Both the position numbers and the translations under genes were made by a program. Of a stretch of 64,000 bases of DNA, positions 23,370 to 35,137 are shown piece after piece. Position 1 is the stretch's first letter, and the number at the start of each line of letters is the position of its first letter. This DNA comes from Polyodon spathula. Its lineage: Eukaryota; Chordata; Actinopteri; Acipenseriformes; Polyodontidae. The stretch covers positions 34,237,774 through 34,301,773 of the forward strand of contig NC_054548.1 of assembly GCF_017654505.1 (NCBI RefSeq), in the 5' to 3' direction. The notes below the pieces were generated by a model. It saw only the letters and a list, made by a program, of their open reading frames with translations, was not told where the DNA came from and did not search any database.

Positions 23370-25523
23370 CCCAGTTTATTTACCTATGATGTATGTATAT
23401 CAAAACTATCAAAACTATGGTTAATATGTTATAATGTAAATGTCTGTGATCTGGATAACTCAGGTAAACACTGCAGGGGGTTCTGTAACACTAAGTTATT
23501 TTTTAAAATTGAGAAGTTTCTTAGTTTTAACTCCCAATAGTAAAATTATCGGTACAAAGCTTTTTAATATATTTCTTCTTAATTGCTTAACTTAGAATGA
23601 GTTCATGTTTTGTGTTAAATTGGAAACGGAATGGTTATTTTTAGTAAAATAGGCCATGCCAGATCTAAAGCTCAGCGCTTTTTATTATAACATATTTTAT
23701 CCAGATTGTGACAGGCTGATGAGTGGATAGAGGCCCAGAGACAGTCTGCAGTTCAAAAATTTATTACTATTTTATTATAAATAAACACAAAAATGAAAGT
23801 GTGCAAGGGCAAAATAAAAAAAAATCTTCAAACACAAATAGAAAGACAACAAAACAAAACTTACAAAAAAAATAAGGTTTCCAGGCTGGGCAATGCCTTC
23901 GCTGGAATCAAACTTTCAAAAAATACAAACAACAAAACACCAACCTGCTTCCTCATCTCCCTCCTCCCAAATGAGAAGCAGAGGCCTCCTTTTATGTCAG
24001 GTGGCTGGGCGCTGATTGATCATTAATTAAACAAATCATCTAATCAACCCCAGCCACCTGAACACAATGAACCCAGGCAGGTAGGGGAATTTAACCCCAT
24101 CCCTGCCAATTTCTAAAGGGCAGAGCTGTGCTCTGCCACAAGATACTAACTTTTATAATGACATTTAAAAGCTGACAAGAACGCTTCTTCAGCAAACACC
24201 CTGTCTGTCCCTCTATCGCTCAGAATTTCAGGTCAGAATAATTGAACTCATCATGATCCCTGGTGATCCATTAAAATGAATACTGGCCTAACAGAAGTAA
24301 AACCAAAAAAGCTATTACAACTAGGCTAAAGAATGTTTGTGTTCACAGTCAAACAGTCTGTGTGTGTTCAAGTCTGTTAACCTCCTTTTTAGCATTAACA
24401 GGTACACGTCTCAGATCTAGATAATGTAAAGGATACACTAAACAAGGATGTAACAAGAAGTCATGTGTAAACAGTCTTGCTTATTACTGTTTCCTCATTT
24501 TCTGCTTAAGTCTATGTCAAAATACTGGTTTTGCTAGTTTTTGAGGTGAAGAAAAAACAATTGCTGTAAAAGATGGGGGAGGGGTTTACATCCATATTAA
24601 GTTCAGAATCTCTGTACCATTGATTTTTTTCTAATGGAAATCTGGAAGAACACACAGTACTAGGTAAAAGGAATGGAAATACACAGCAGACTTTGACACT
24701 TGGCTGAGTGACAATAGGATGTTCGATAAAATTAGTTTTACCAGGTACATTACCAAACTCTTTCGCCAACTCTTGCAGCTCCTGTTTTTAACTGTTTTTC
24801 CATCGTAATGGTACTTACCCTAAGTGGATCAACACCGGGGCCAAAATCCTTTTCCGGTTTGTCCGAAGCTGTGAACAGGGCCTCTCGTTCTTTCCAGGGT
24901 TTTAACAAATTGATCTGGTAAATTTGTAGTTCATTTCAGTTATCAGATTATCTAATTTCCTTTACTATACCAATTGCCAGAGTCACCTCATAAGGTCCCT
25001 GCCACTCAGCAAATAACTTAGATTCCGACGTGGGTAGTAGCAACAGCACTTTATCTTCAGGTCAGAATTCTTTCCTTTTTGTTGTACTGTTGCTCCTGGC
25101 CATGCTTAGTCAGTTTTAAATTCTCTTGTGCCAAATGACCAACTAAGTAGTGCATGTTTCACTACATTTTTGGAATTATTAGTTTGGTCTTCCCACCTCT
25201 CTTACGAGATCGAAAATACCTTGGGGGTCAGTTGCTGCTCATGACTTTAATAAGTGGGGAGGTGTGTTGGGGGTGCCCCGCCCCTGAATATTATTGTGTT
25301 TTATGTGACATGTTAATGTTGTCTGTTATATGTATTATTGTAGTGGTGCACAGCGTGTGGGTTATGTAGTACTGGTGATGTAAAATGTTTATTTGTATTT
25401 AGGCACGAGGAAATGCACAATCGCTCCAGGTGCAGATTAAAGTGAGTATTAGTATGGATGCACAGGGAGCACAATTAGTTCTCGTGCAGCTGTGCCGAGA
25501 TTCCAATTGAGTGATTAATTAGC

Positions 25524-25565
<42 letters not shown>

Positions 25566-25581
25566 GTGAATGACATGCAGG

Positions 25582-25639
<58 letters not shown>

Positions 25640-28600
25640 TATTATTATTATTATTATTTTTATATATATTGGACCACCATCACAAAGCGCTTTACAAGAT
25701 AAGAAATGTAATACAGTAATGTAGTATACACAGCACATAAGGCAAGCAACTGAATATAACAAAAACATTATGTACTTACTTGATTGATGAGTCCTGAGTG
25801 ATGTCATTTGTATAAAAAATATTTTTATAGCCCGTGGAAGATTTACTGTAGCCCACAGAAATCCACAGGGAAGATGAAGAGTCAGTTTGAAAAACCAAAC
25901 TGCGAATACTCACAGTCAACCATTTCGTTTTTTCGTACCATGAGCAATTAAAAAGGAAATTCTGTTTTGGTCCTCCCTGTTAAAGAAGGTCCAATTTAGG
26001 TTTTGGATGACCTTTATTGTTATTTATTGTGTATGAATTAATAAAACAATGTACTACATACTGTATATGGAAATCAAAACTTCAGGGAGTAGCCACACTT
26101 GGCCCTTAACCTGCCTGTCATCAAACACGTCAAGATTAAGTCTAATTACAAATGGTAGAGGCTAGTTGCAAGCTTGTGTCGTGTAGCCAATACAAATACA
26201 TTAAAACTTGACAGACAGAGGGTGATTGCAGGTGGAATACACACAGAATCCCTCCCATTTGGAGGCTACTTTTACAAACTTGGCCTCTTATGACAAGCTG
26301 CCACTGCTCGGGGTTGTCTCCCTTACTGTAACTCAAAGGGAGAAAACCCTGTTGAGTTCTGCAGCACCTCTCTCACTGCAAAAAGGAGGTAAGGAAGAAT
26401 TTTCACCCAATTCTGCTGTTGGTTGACAAACCACAGCATCTGTTTTAAGGTCTATTACATTATTAGGTAGTCTGTCCGTTTGCAGATGATAAATGGTGGT
26501 CCTAATAGACCTGATTTTTTACAATTTATACATTTGATTTAGACAATTTGACATAAAGGCAGATCAGGCAGAATCTCTTTGGGGGTCCCTATTCTACATA
26601 CTATCTGCACTAACTTGTGGGAGATTGCTGATGCACAAGTGGATCTCGATGGCACTGCCTTTGTGCGTATATCTAGAGTCAGAGGGGAGCAGTGGACCCA
26701 CTTTGTCCATCACAATTCTTTCAAAAGGGGTTCCAGTCAGGGACAATGGGACCAGTGGGGCTGGGGAAATCTGCCCTGGCGCTTCTTGTTAGCACTCCGG
26801 GCACTCTGCTACATATTTCCTCACACCCTCAAAAATTCCCATCCAATAAAACCGGGCCAATATTTGATCAAAAATACTTTCCATAACCCAAGTGTCCAGA
26901 AAAAAAAGGAATATCATGAGCCAACCACATGACCTCAGGCTGGAAAGACTTTGAAACCAATAATTATTTTATCTACATTATATATGTTTTTTTAATTTTA
27001 TTACTGTTGTTTACATTATATATGTCTTAAACTTTTTTCATCTGACATGTGTTTGTTTGTTTGTTTGCTTGTTTTATTTTGATAAATTTGACTATTTTTG
27101 TCCTGTAAAGTGCTTTGAGAGGGCACTATATAAATAAACTTTAATTTGATTTGATGATTTGAGTTAGGTTACAGGCTGTCCTGTGCCTTGGGATTCTCTC
27201 TCTCTCTCTCTCTCTCCCCCCCCCTCCCTCTCTCTTCAGTATATTAAGCAGGGCTGTAGCAGCTTGTGCACTAGGGGTCTCGTAACCCCCCAATCACGGT
27301 TAATGTGAGAGTTGTTAAAGGTTATCAAAATCATCATGTGGAAAACATGCCCTTATTAAATTATTATTTTCCTTCCTGGACTATAATTGAACTTGTGACA
27401 TTTATAACCTTCTACTGCTGCAGTAGTAACAGGGTTGTGACTGTCATACATAGTTATAGTGGCAATTAGAGTTCAAAGGGCATGGAATTTTATAACGACA
27501 ACAACCTTTGGAGAATGTACAGTAAACAAGGACTGCCTTCTGATGAATGGCCATATTCTCAAACAGTTTACTCCAGTCTTTAATTAACTCATACTTTTAG
27601 AAGGATGACAATTCAACAGTAATGTACAAAACTGAGAAAATTCAGTTGAGAACTTGTTCCATTGCTTAAATATTTCATACTTGTTTTGTCAATAGATGTA
27701 TTCTCATACAAAAAGTTTAGTGTAGTTCCCAACTGGCACATCTGGTGAAGGCGTGCAGGATGCGTCCTGTAACCTGGACATCACCGGTTCGAGTCTGGGC
27801 TATTCCACTGCCGACCATGGACGGGAGCTCCCAGTGGGCACCGCCTGGGGAGGGCTTATCAGCCAGAGTGTCCTCAGCTAACTGCGCACCAGCGACCCTT
27901 GTAGTCTGGCAGGGTGCCTGCGGGCTTGCCTGTAAGCTGCCCAGAGATTCGTTTTCCTCCAACGCTGTAGCTCTGAGGTGGCTGCATGGTTGGACTGCAG
28001 TGTGAAAAGAAGTGGTCAGCTGATGGCACACGCTTCAGGGGGACAGTGTGTGTTTGTTTTTACCTCTCCCTAGTCTTGATGATTTGGAACGTGAAGCACC
28101 TGCTTATGTGTCCTCACCAAGATGACCACCTCAACCTGACACTCTGCCTGTCGCCAGTTCCTTCCTGGAGAGGATTGAGAAATTAACCTCATTAGCACCT
28201 CTATCTCCCAGGAGGCCAAACTTCACCCCTATATTTAACCTTCACCCAGCTTTATATAGTTTTATGGTTTACTGTGAGTTTCTAAAGGTAAGGGTGATGT
28301 ATAGAATAGGTATGTAAGTGGCACCAGCAGTGACAAGCTTCTCAAACTCCCCAGCAAGGACCGCCCTGATGGGTGTAGTTAGATAGCAATTCAGTTGACA
28401 TGCACATTTGCAGAAGTCTTTGTCTTTTCTGTGAGACTGAAAGATGAATGCCTGTTGTGACGTTGGTTTCTGAAGTTGACACAGTGTCCCAGTGACTAGG
28501 CTAAGACCACCGAAACTAATTTCCTCAGATATTCAGAGCTGATTATACAGCAAAGGTACAGTAAGAGAAGTGTAGTTCAGATCCCTGCTTGTCACTGTGG

Positions 28601-29088
28601 GACAAGATGTTGCACTTTGGGTTAAAAAACATCAGCATACTCTGCAACCTCTGCTGCTTTCACAATTGAAAACAATAATAACCCTGTGTAACACAACTGT
28701 ATTTACTGTATAATCGTAAATCTCGAGAAACTACTCACTACGAAATCTTTTGTAGTCATTTTTGTATTACTTTAGTATAAATACATGTTGATTTGGATTC
28801 ATATGTTGTTTTTTTCTGACTTTATGTGAACGAAAAGACACACATTTGCCCGTTTTCCCATTGGAAATAGTGATATTTTGAAATATCACTGTCCTGGTCA
28901 CAAAAGCAAAGTTTGTGGGGAATAATGGCCATTTTCTATACTTATGAGGCATAAGCAATTAGGAAATAACGCTTACTACCCAGGAACAAAAAAAAAAAAA
29001 AAAAATTTGTTACACGGTGTAATTAAACAATAAGTTTGTTATTCAAATTTTTCTTTAAAATCGAAATTTTAGGTATGAACAGGAACTA

Positions 29089-29136
<48 letters not shown>

Positions 29137-32100
29137 GTAGTAGTAGTAGTAGTAGTAGTATGATGATGAAATTAATATAGTCATAGCAGTGTTGGTGTTC
29201 TACTGTATGGAATTCCAGTTTATTTTTGCTGTTTTTATCTCGCTGATTTTAAATTCCTTATATAAAACATATTGTTCTGAAGTTTACGTAAGTTCAAACA
29301 TAACTTTAAAAAAGAAAGACTAACATAGGAACCAGTTTTACAACTAATAATTAAGATCAACTGAACATGAGTGAAAATGTCAAATTTCCTAAGAGGATTT
29401 GTTCTGCCCTTGAGTCTCTGCATTCTGTCAAATGATTAGTCTTCACTGGAATGCCTAATAAAGCAACGTGTCAAGGCCCTGCAGTAAGATACATGTTGGT
29501 AACTTATTTTTTTAATTACATTCTGCTAGAAATGTGTTTTGGACAGTAAGCTGCCAGTTGAGTTTTTAATTTTAATATTGCACACCCACGGAAAACAAAC
29601 ACTTTCAATTCCCTTAAGGTGGTTTTAATCAGCAACCATTTACAGTGGGCAGTTTTTAATAAGTAGTATATTTATAATTATAGTATGCCTTTACTGGCAG
29701 CCTTGATAGTGATCTGTAGAGGTATGTTTAGCCAGTAGTTGTGCTGGTTCTACAGTTCCATGAAACTGCTTCATATTCACATAAAGTTGGAAACCATTGC
29801 TGTAAGAATGCACGTCTGAAGATCTTGAAAATTATGTTTGAAAACTATAGTAGGGTGTTTCTGTCAGGTCTGTCTTGATCATTATTAACAGTTTGTTGTA
29901 CTTTCTGAGCTGATTTGAGGCCATTTGAACACAGTGAACAAATGCAAACAGAAAGAGCAACTAAATATGTGGATAATAATGTTGTAGGGGTGTACATTTT
30001 AAATTAAATCAGTGTTCATTTTAAATTTTTGTTGGTACTTTTATAGTTTATATTAATACATTCTGTATTGATTACGACATGGGGAGCCCTGCTTGACAAT
30101 GCAGAGTTTAATTAAACCAATGTCATTGTGTGAGTTGCCATATTTGGTACAATCAGTAAATGTTTAAGTTTAAACAACACAGCTTAGTTTACTGCAGTTT
30201 GTGAACAAGTTTACAAATATTTCTCAGTGTGAGAGGCCTGTATTTTTTCATCTGGTCTGGGAAATAAAACACTTCTGTGCGGTTTATATTTTCACCACAA
30301 ACAATAAACGGTTTATTCAAGTATATTAAATGTTACCAGGCTTTTGTACTGAAATGAAAGAAAATAAGACTATCAAATGTTGAAAGTATAGCACAAATGT
30401 TTTATTGTGTTGAAAGATAACTGAGTAATAATAATAATAATAATAAAAAAACCTGAATAGGTTACCAGTAATTAGAAAGTTACAGTGAAAGTGTACTCAG
30501 ATAGATTATTTTTTTATTGAACCAGCTTAACCAGATTTTCGACATAATTGCTCTTGAACCAGCTGGACAAGTTGAAAACTCACACGACCAGCTCTGCCCA
30601 GCCAAAAACTATTGTTAGGGTTTCCAACAGCTGTCGTCTGAACTCGCTGGTCTCTGACACACTGCAGTAATATGCTTCCCTGTGTGCAAGTGCCTCCTCA
30701 CAAGCAGCACCTCTTCTTCTCAGCCTTCAACACAGCAAGATGGGAGCGCCTGCAGCGGGACAAGGTGGAGCTGGAGAAGAGGTTTGAGACGGAGGTGCGG
30801 CGGCTCCAACACCAGCAGCAGGCTGAGCTGCTGGCCCTGGAGGACAACCTGAAGTCACACTACACTGAGCAGCAGGAGAGACTGCAGGAGCAGCACCTCA
30901 CACACCTGGAAAGGATCAGGTCTCAGCACCAGGATCAGGTGAGTTCTAGAAATAAACCTGCCTCTTGCTTCTGCTCCCTCTCACTTACATTGAGAAACAA
31001 AATATATATTTACATGTACTTCACAAATATTTGGCCTTACATTTTTGTCCACAGGGTGGTTATAAGGTTGCTAAGGAACTAAACTGGTGCAGAAAAGGTA
31101 TTGGTCACAGTGAGAATAGAGGTAGAGTTGTCACAGCTTCCACTGTGGCCTATGCATGGAGGCAAGGAGTTAAATAACTTTAGGGGTGGAGGAGTAAAGA
31201 GCTCCTGCATCAACTCAGTTGTTTATTGATGAGATAGATGCCAACCCAGTAAGTGTAATACATTGTGTAGCAGCAAAACAGTTGAATGGCATTGTTTCTT
31301 TTGCCAGATTGATGATATTAATGCGAACCATGAAGCTGCTATCCTCGAGATGGAAACCAGTCACACTTTAGCAATTGCAGAGCTGAATGATGACCATGAG
31401 AATAAACTGACAGGTACTGTGAACTCATTGATGTACAAAAGAGTTACAATAACGATAACACTAGAACTACTGGAAATGAAAATATAAGTGAGGAATTTGG
31501 AATTCCAGGTAAGCACTATGTCTGGTATGTTAAAATAAACACACTGTTTTCACTATAATGTAAAACTGCCTGTGATGTCTGTATCATAATCAACTGAGTT
31601 AACAGTCACTACTTTACTGGGTCAAAAAATAAAAAAACAACAATGAAAACATAAAATCATATGCAAAGGAACAATACAAACAAATGGCATATCCCAAAAT
31701 CCATATGAAATATTTTTTACAGCTAAAGCTGTGGTAACTCACCTGTGGCTCACTCAACCCATCTCAGCTCAAGACCTCCACCACTCAATCAAATCTGGTT
31801 TAACCAATTAATTAAGGACCAGGACCAGACCATAACAAGGCACTTGTACTTTTTTTTCAGAGCTCAGAACAGCTCATGAACTTGAAAGAAAAAAACTAGA
31901 GGAAGACTTTGAAAATCTGCGACTATCACTGCAGGTAAGGGCCAGCTAAAGCGTTTCAGAAGGCTTTGTTTTCCTGGCAAAGAGAAACTCATGCAGCTGT
32001 CAAACATAGCTGTGGTGTCTCCAGAATGCTATTCTAACACATTTACCTCACTGCACCACATCACTGTTACATGGCCAAAGCTTTTATGTAAGTCACTTGT

Positions 32101-35097
32101 AATGTCGATGTTATCTTTTGTGGAATAAGAAAGACTTTTGGACCCTTTGGGAAAGCGAGGTAACTGTGAATTATATTCATCCACAACTTCAAACACAGTG
32201 TGGCGGTACGAAAGCTGCAAAATGTAAAGAGTGTCTGTGTGGGAATGTAAGGTTGGCAGGGACGGGGTTAAATCTGTCCCTGCCATCAATCACAAGTGTG
32301 GCTATTCCTGTCACAGGATAGCACTGTGGCCCCAGATGTTACCGACATGAAGTAGAGACTCAGAGGCAGAAGCTGCAATGAAGCGCTGTTATTAAACAAA
32401 CAAAACACAGGAACAAACAAACAGAGGCAAAGTGGCCAAAATAAAAAGTTTAAACTAACTGAGCAAGTCACTTAACCTCCTTGTGCTCTGTCTTTCGGGT
32501 GAGACGTTGTTGTAAGTGACTCGCAACTGATGCATAGTTCACACACCCTAGTCTCATATCTTGTAAAGCGCTTTGTGATGGGGTCCACTATGAAAATCAC
32601 TATATAAAAATAAAGATTATTATTATTATTAAAGACTAACTGGCTGGAGGCTGGGCAATCGTCTTCTTCACACATGGGCAACAATATACAACAAAATACA
32701 CAGTTACAGTTACCTAACTCCCTCTCACCACACAAAGAATTTCTCCTTCTTTTTAATCAGATGGCCACTCCCCAATTGTCTAATTTGGGAATGGCCACAC
32801 CTGTAATTGTTGGCAGAGACAGATTTAACCCCATCCCTGCCAACCTTACATTCCCCTGCACACACACTATTTACATTTTAGGGTTTTCACCCTGCCAGAT
32901 TATTATAAAATGTTATAAATTCTTAGTTAAAACCATAAGAAATAAATACAATAACCTTTCAGATAATGCATTCAGAATATGTACCTACTTAATTCAGGGA
33001 TTAATTGAATCTTTCTTAAAATGTTTGCATATCCAGTGATCATTTACTATACTGAATGTCAACTTGTCCATAGCTTTCTACTACTATGACCTATTAGTTT
33101 TGAGAAGACAATCACGTATAGGGGTCTAGTCAATGGATCTAAACAGCAGCAAATCTAAACACCATATCATACCTTCGGGTTCTTTTTTAATCATGTAAAC
33201 AGGGGCAGCATGTAGATTTGCCTGGATCATTTAAACAGACCCATGCAGGCTATAATTGAGAATGGATATGGGTCATCAGCTCCCAGTTGTGACACTGTAG
33301 CATTGAGCATTGCTGTGCATTAATTTGGATATCATACAGTGATTCATGGTTTTTATTATTCGCCAAGTTATGGGCCTGACACTAAGAGATATTCTATAAA
33401 TAATCCACACTGTAGCCCTTTATTCTGTAGAGAAATCAATAATCCATCATTTTTGTTTTAAACTTTTGCTCTGGTAGGATTTAGTCTTTTTCTACTGTGT
33501 CAATTATGTTATATAAAACACAATTTACCCCTGGTAATGTGTTGTCACTGTGGTTTTGCTGTGTCAGTAGTAAGAAATAAGAAAATTGACTTTTAATAAA
33601 CAATATAAAAAAATTATGACATGTTAATACCACAAAAACCAAAATGAATAGCAAAGTACTGTGATTTTAGGAGTTAAAATCACTCCTGAACAGGCCGTTG
33701 GGTTTAAATCACAACACATTACTTCCCCTAGTTTCCTGCTTTGTTGTAATATATTTTTCAACATAATTCAATAATCTTTCAACAACAATGTTTTGATATC
33801 TTTACTGATATATCCCTGGTCATACATCAGTTTTGATTAGCTATTTTCAGTTTCAGTCTTCTAGTCAAAATGTCTTCTGAATTCATAAAATCGGCTGCTA
33901 AACTCCAACCTGTTCAATCAGAAACGTTTCCTTGGTTCTTGACTCCTCTCCCAAAGTTCAGCATTTTGATTGGTTCATCTGTCCTACCTGTCGCTCCAGC
34001 ACAGATTCAGGGTAGTGGGAACAGGTTTATGAATATGCATGACAAGCCCTGGATAATCACACCATCAACTTTACAGACCCCTGCCCTATTAGAGTGAAAA
34101 TGTAAGATGTACAGGGGGCATACCTCCAACCATATAAATATTCATGGTTTTACTCTAAATGTCACACAGAAATCTGTTGTCAATCTAAATGTTGTTGTGT
34201 TGCTTAGCATGCAGAGTTCTCGCTTAAGATTTTATTACTGGTTGAAATTCCACCCTTACCCACCAAAATAATTATTTATTTATTGCCATTACATGGTGTT
34301 TGTCATCCATACATATTATATTGTAGATTTAGTTGTAGCCTAAACAGCTAGAAAAAATAATTATATATAGAGGATACACCATTCATTTTCATAGTGTACT
34401 GTAATTATTCCACAAATAAGGGTAGCTGAAAAATATAATATTTACTCAGGACTACTGAATATAAAAAAGTTATTCCTGTTAACTTCAAGATACCCTTTAC
34501 TCACTGTTGCATGAGTAAATGTATATTACACTGTAATACAGTGTTCCGTCATATATCTGCATGTAATGGATAGTCTCTGTGTAGTTCAGTTGATAGGGTC
34601 TGTGGAAGAGCAAAGCTCTGCCCTTTTAAATTGGCAGGGATGGGGTTAACTTCCCCTGCCTGCCTGGGTTTATTATGTTCAGGTGGCTGGGGTTGATTAG
34701 TTGATTAGGTTGATTAACAATCAATCAGCGCCCAGCCACCTGATATAAAAGGAGGCCTCTGCTTCTCATTTGGGGAGAGGGAGCTGAGGAAGCAGGTTGG
34801 TTTTTTTTGGTTGTTTGGAGAGCTTGAATCCAGTGAAGGCATTGCCCAGCCTGGAGATTGTTATTTTTGTAAATTTTGCTTTTTTGTCTTTCTTTGTGTT
34901 CAAATTGTTTTGTTTTGGCCCTTGTGCCCTTTCATTTTGTGTTTATTTATAATAAAATAGTTATTTTTTTTGAACTGCAGTCTGTCTCTGGGCCTCTATC
35001 CACTCGCCAGCCTCCCACATTTGGTGTCAGAAGTGGGATAGCGCCACCTAGAGGCTCAGAGCAGTATTTTTGTTTTGTTTTGTGGAATTTTTGGGAT

Positions 35098-35137
<40 letters not shown>

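Larger units (their letters stand above)
24515..26930 (-). mobile_element. Second Gmr1-like gypsy fragment, split by an LTR-like repeat and microsatellites
   Basis: On the minus strand, about 26930-26560 holds the integrase zinc-binding part ([20 protein letters not shown] followed by CPECQ) and the first catalytic Asp region ([17 protein letters not shown]). About 26480-26320 holds a later integrase piece, and about 25250-24950 the integrase C-terminal tail. About 24769-24690 holds the linker ([20 protein letters not shown]) that precedes reverse transcriptase in the copy at 9653-10910. About 1.07 kb of foreign sequence (25253-26320) separates the integrase pieces. The order is again integrase before the reverse-transcriptase side. 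All parts carry stops or shifts. Confidence 0.75.

Noticed and set aside
25475..25807. Poly-Ile open frames on both strands
   Set aside because: They are translations of the TAA/ATT and GT microsatellites.
27745..27830. A tRNA gene
   Set aside because: A- and B-box-like motifs are present, but no acceptor stem or anticodon arm closes around them, and the sequence continues as a SINE body.
33870..34097. 75-residue open frame in intron 5
   Set aside because: Composition and motifs do not suggest a protein; probably a chance frame in intron.
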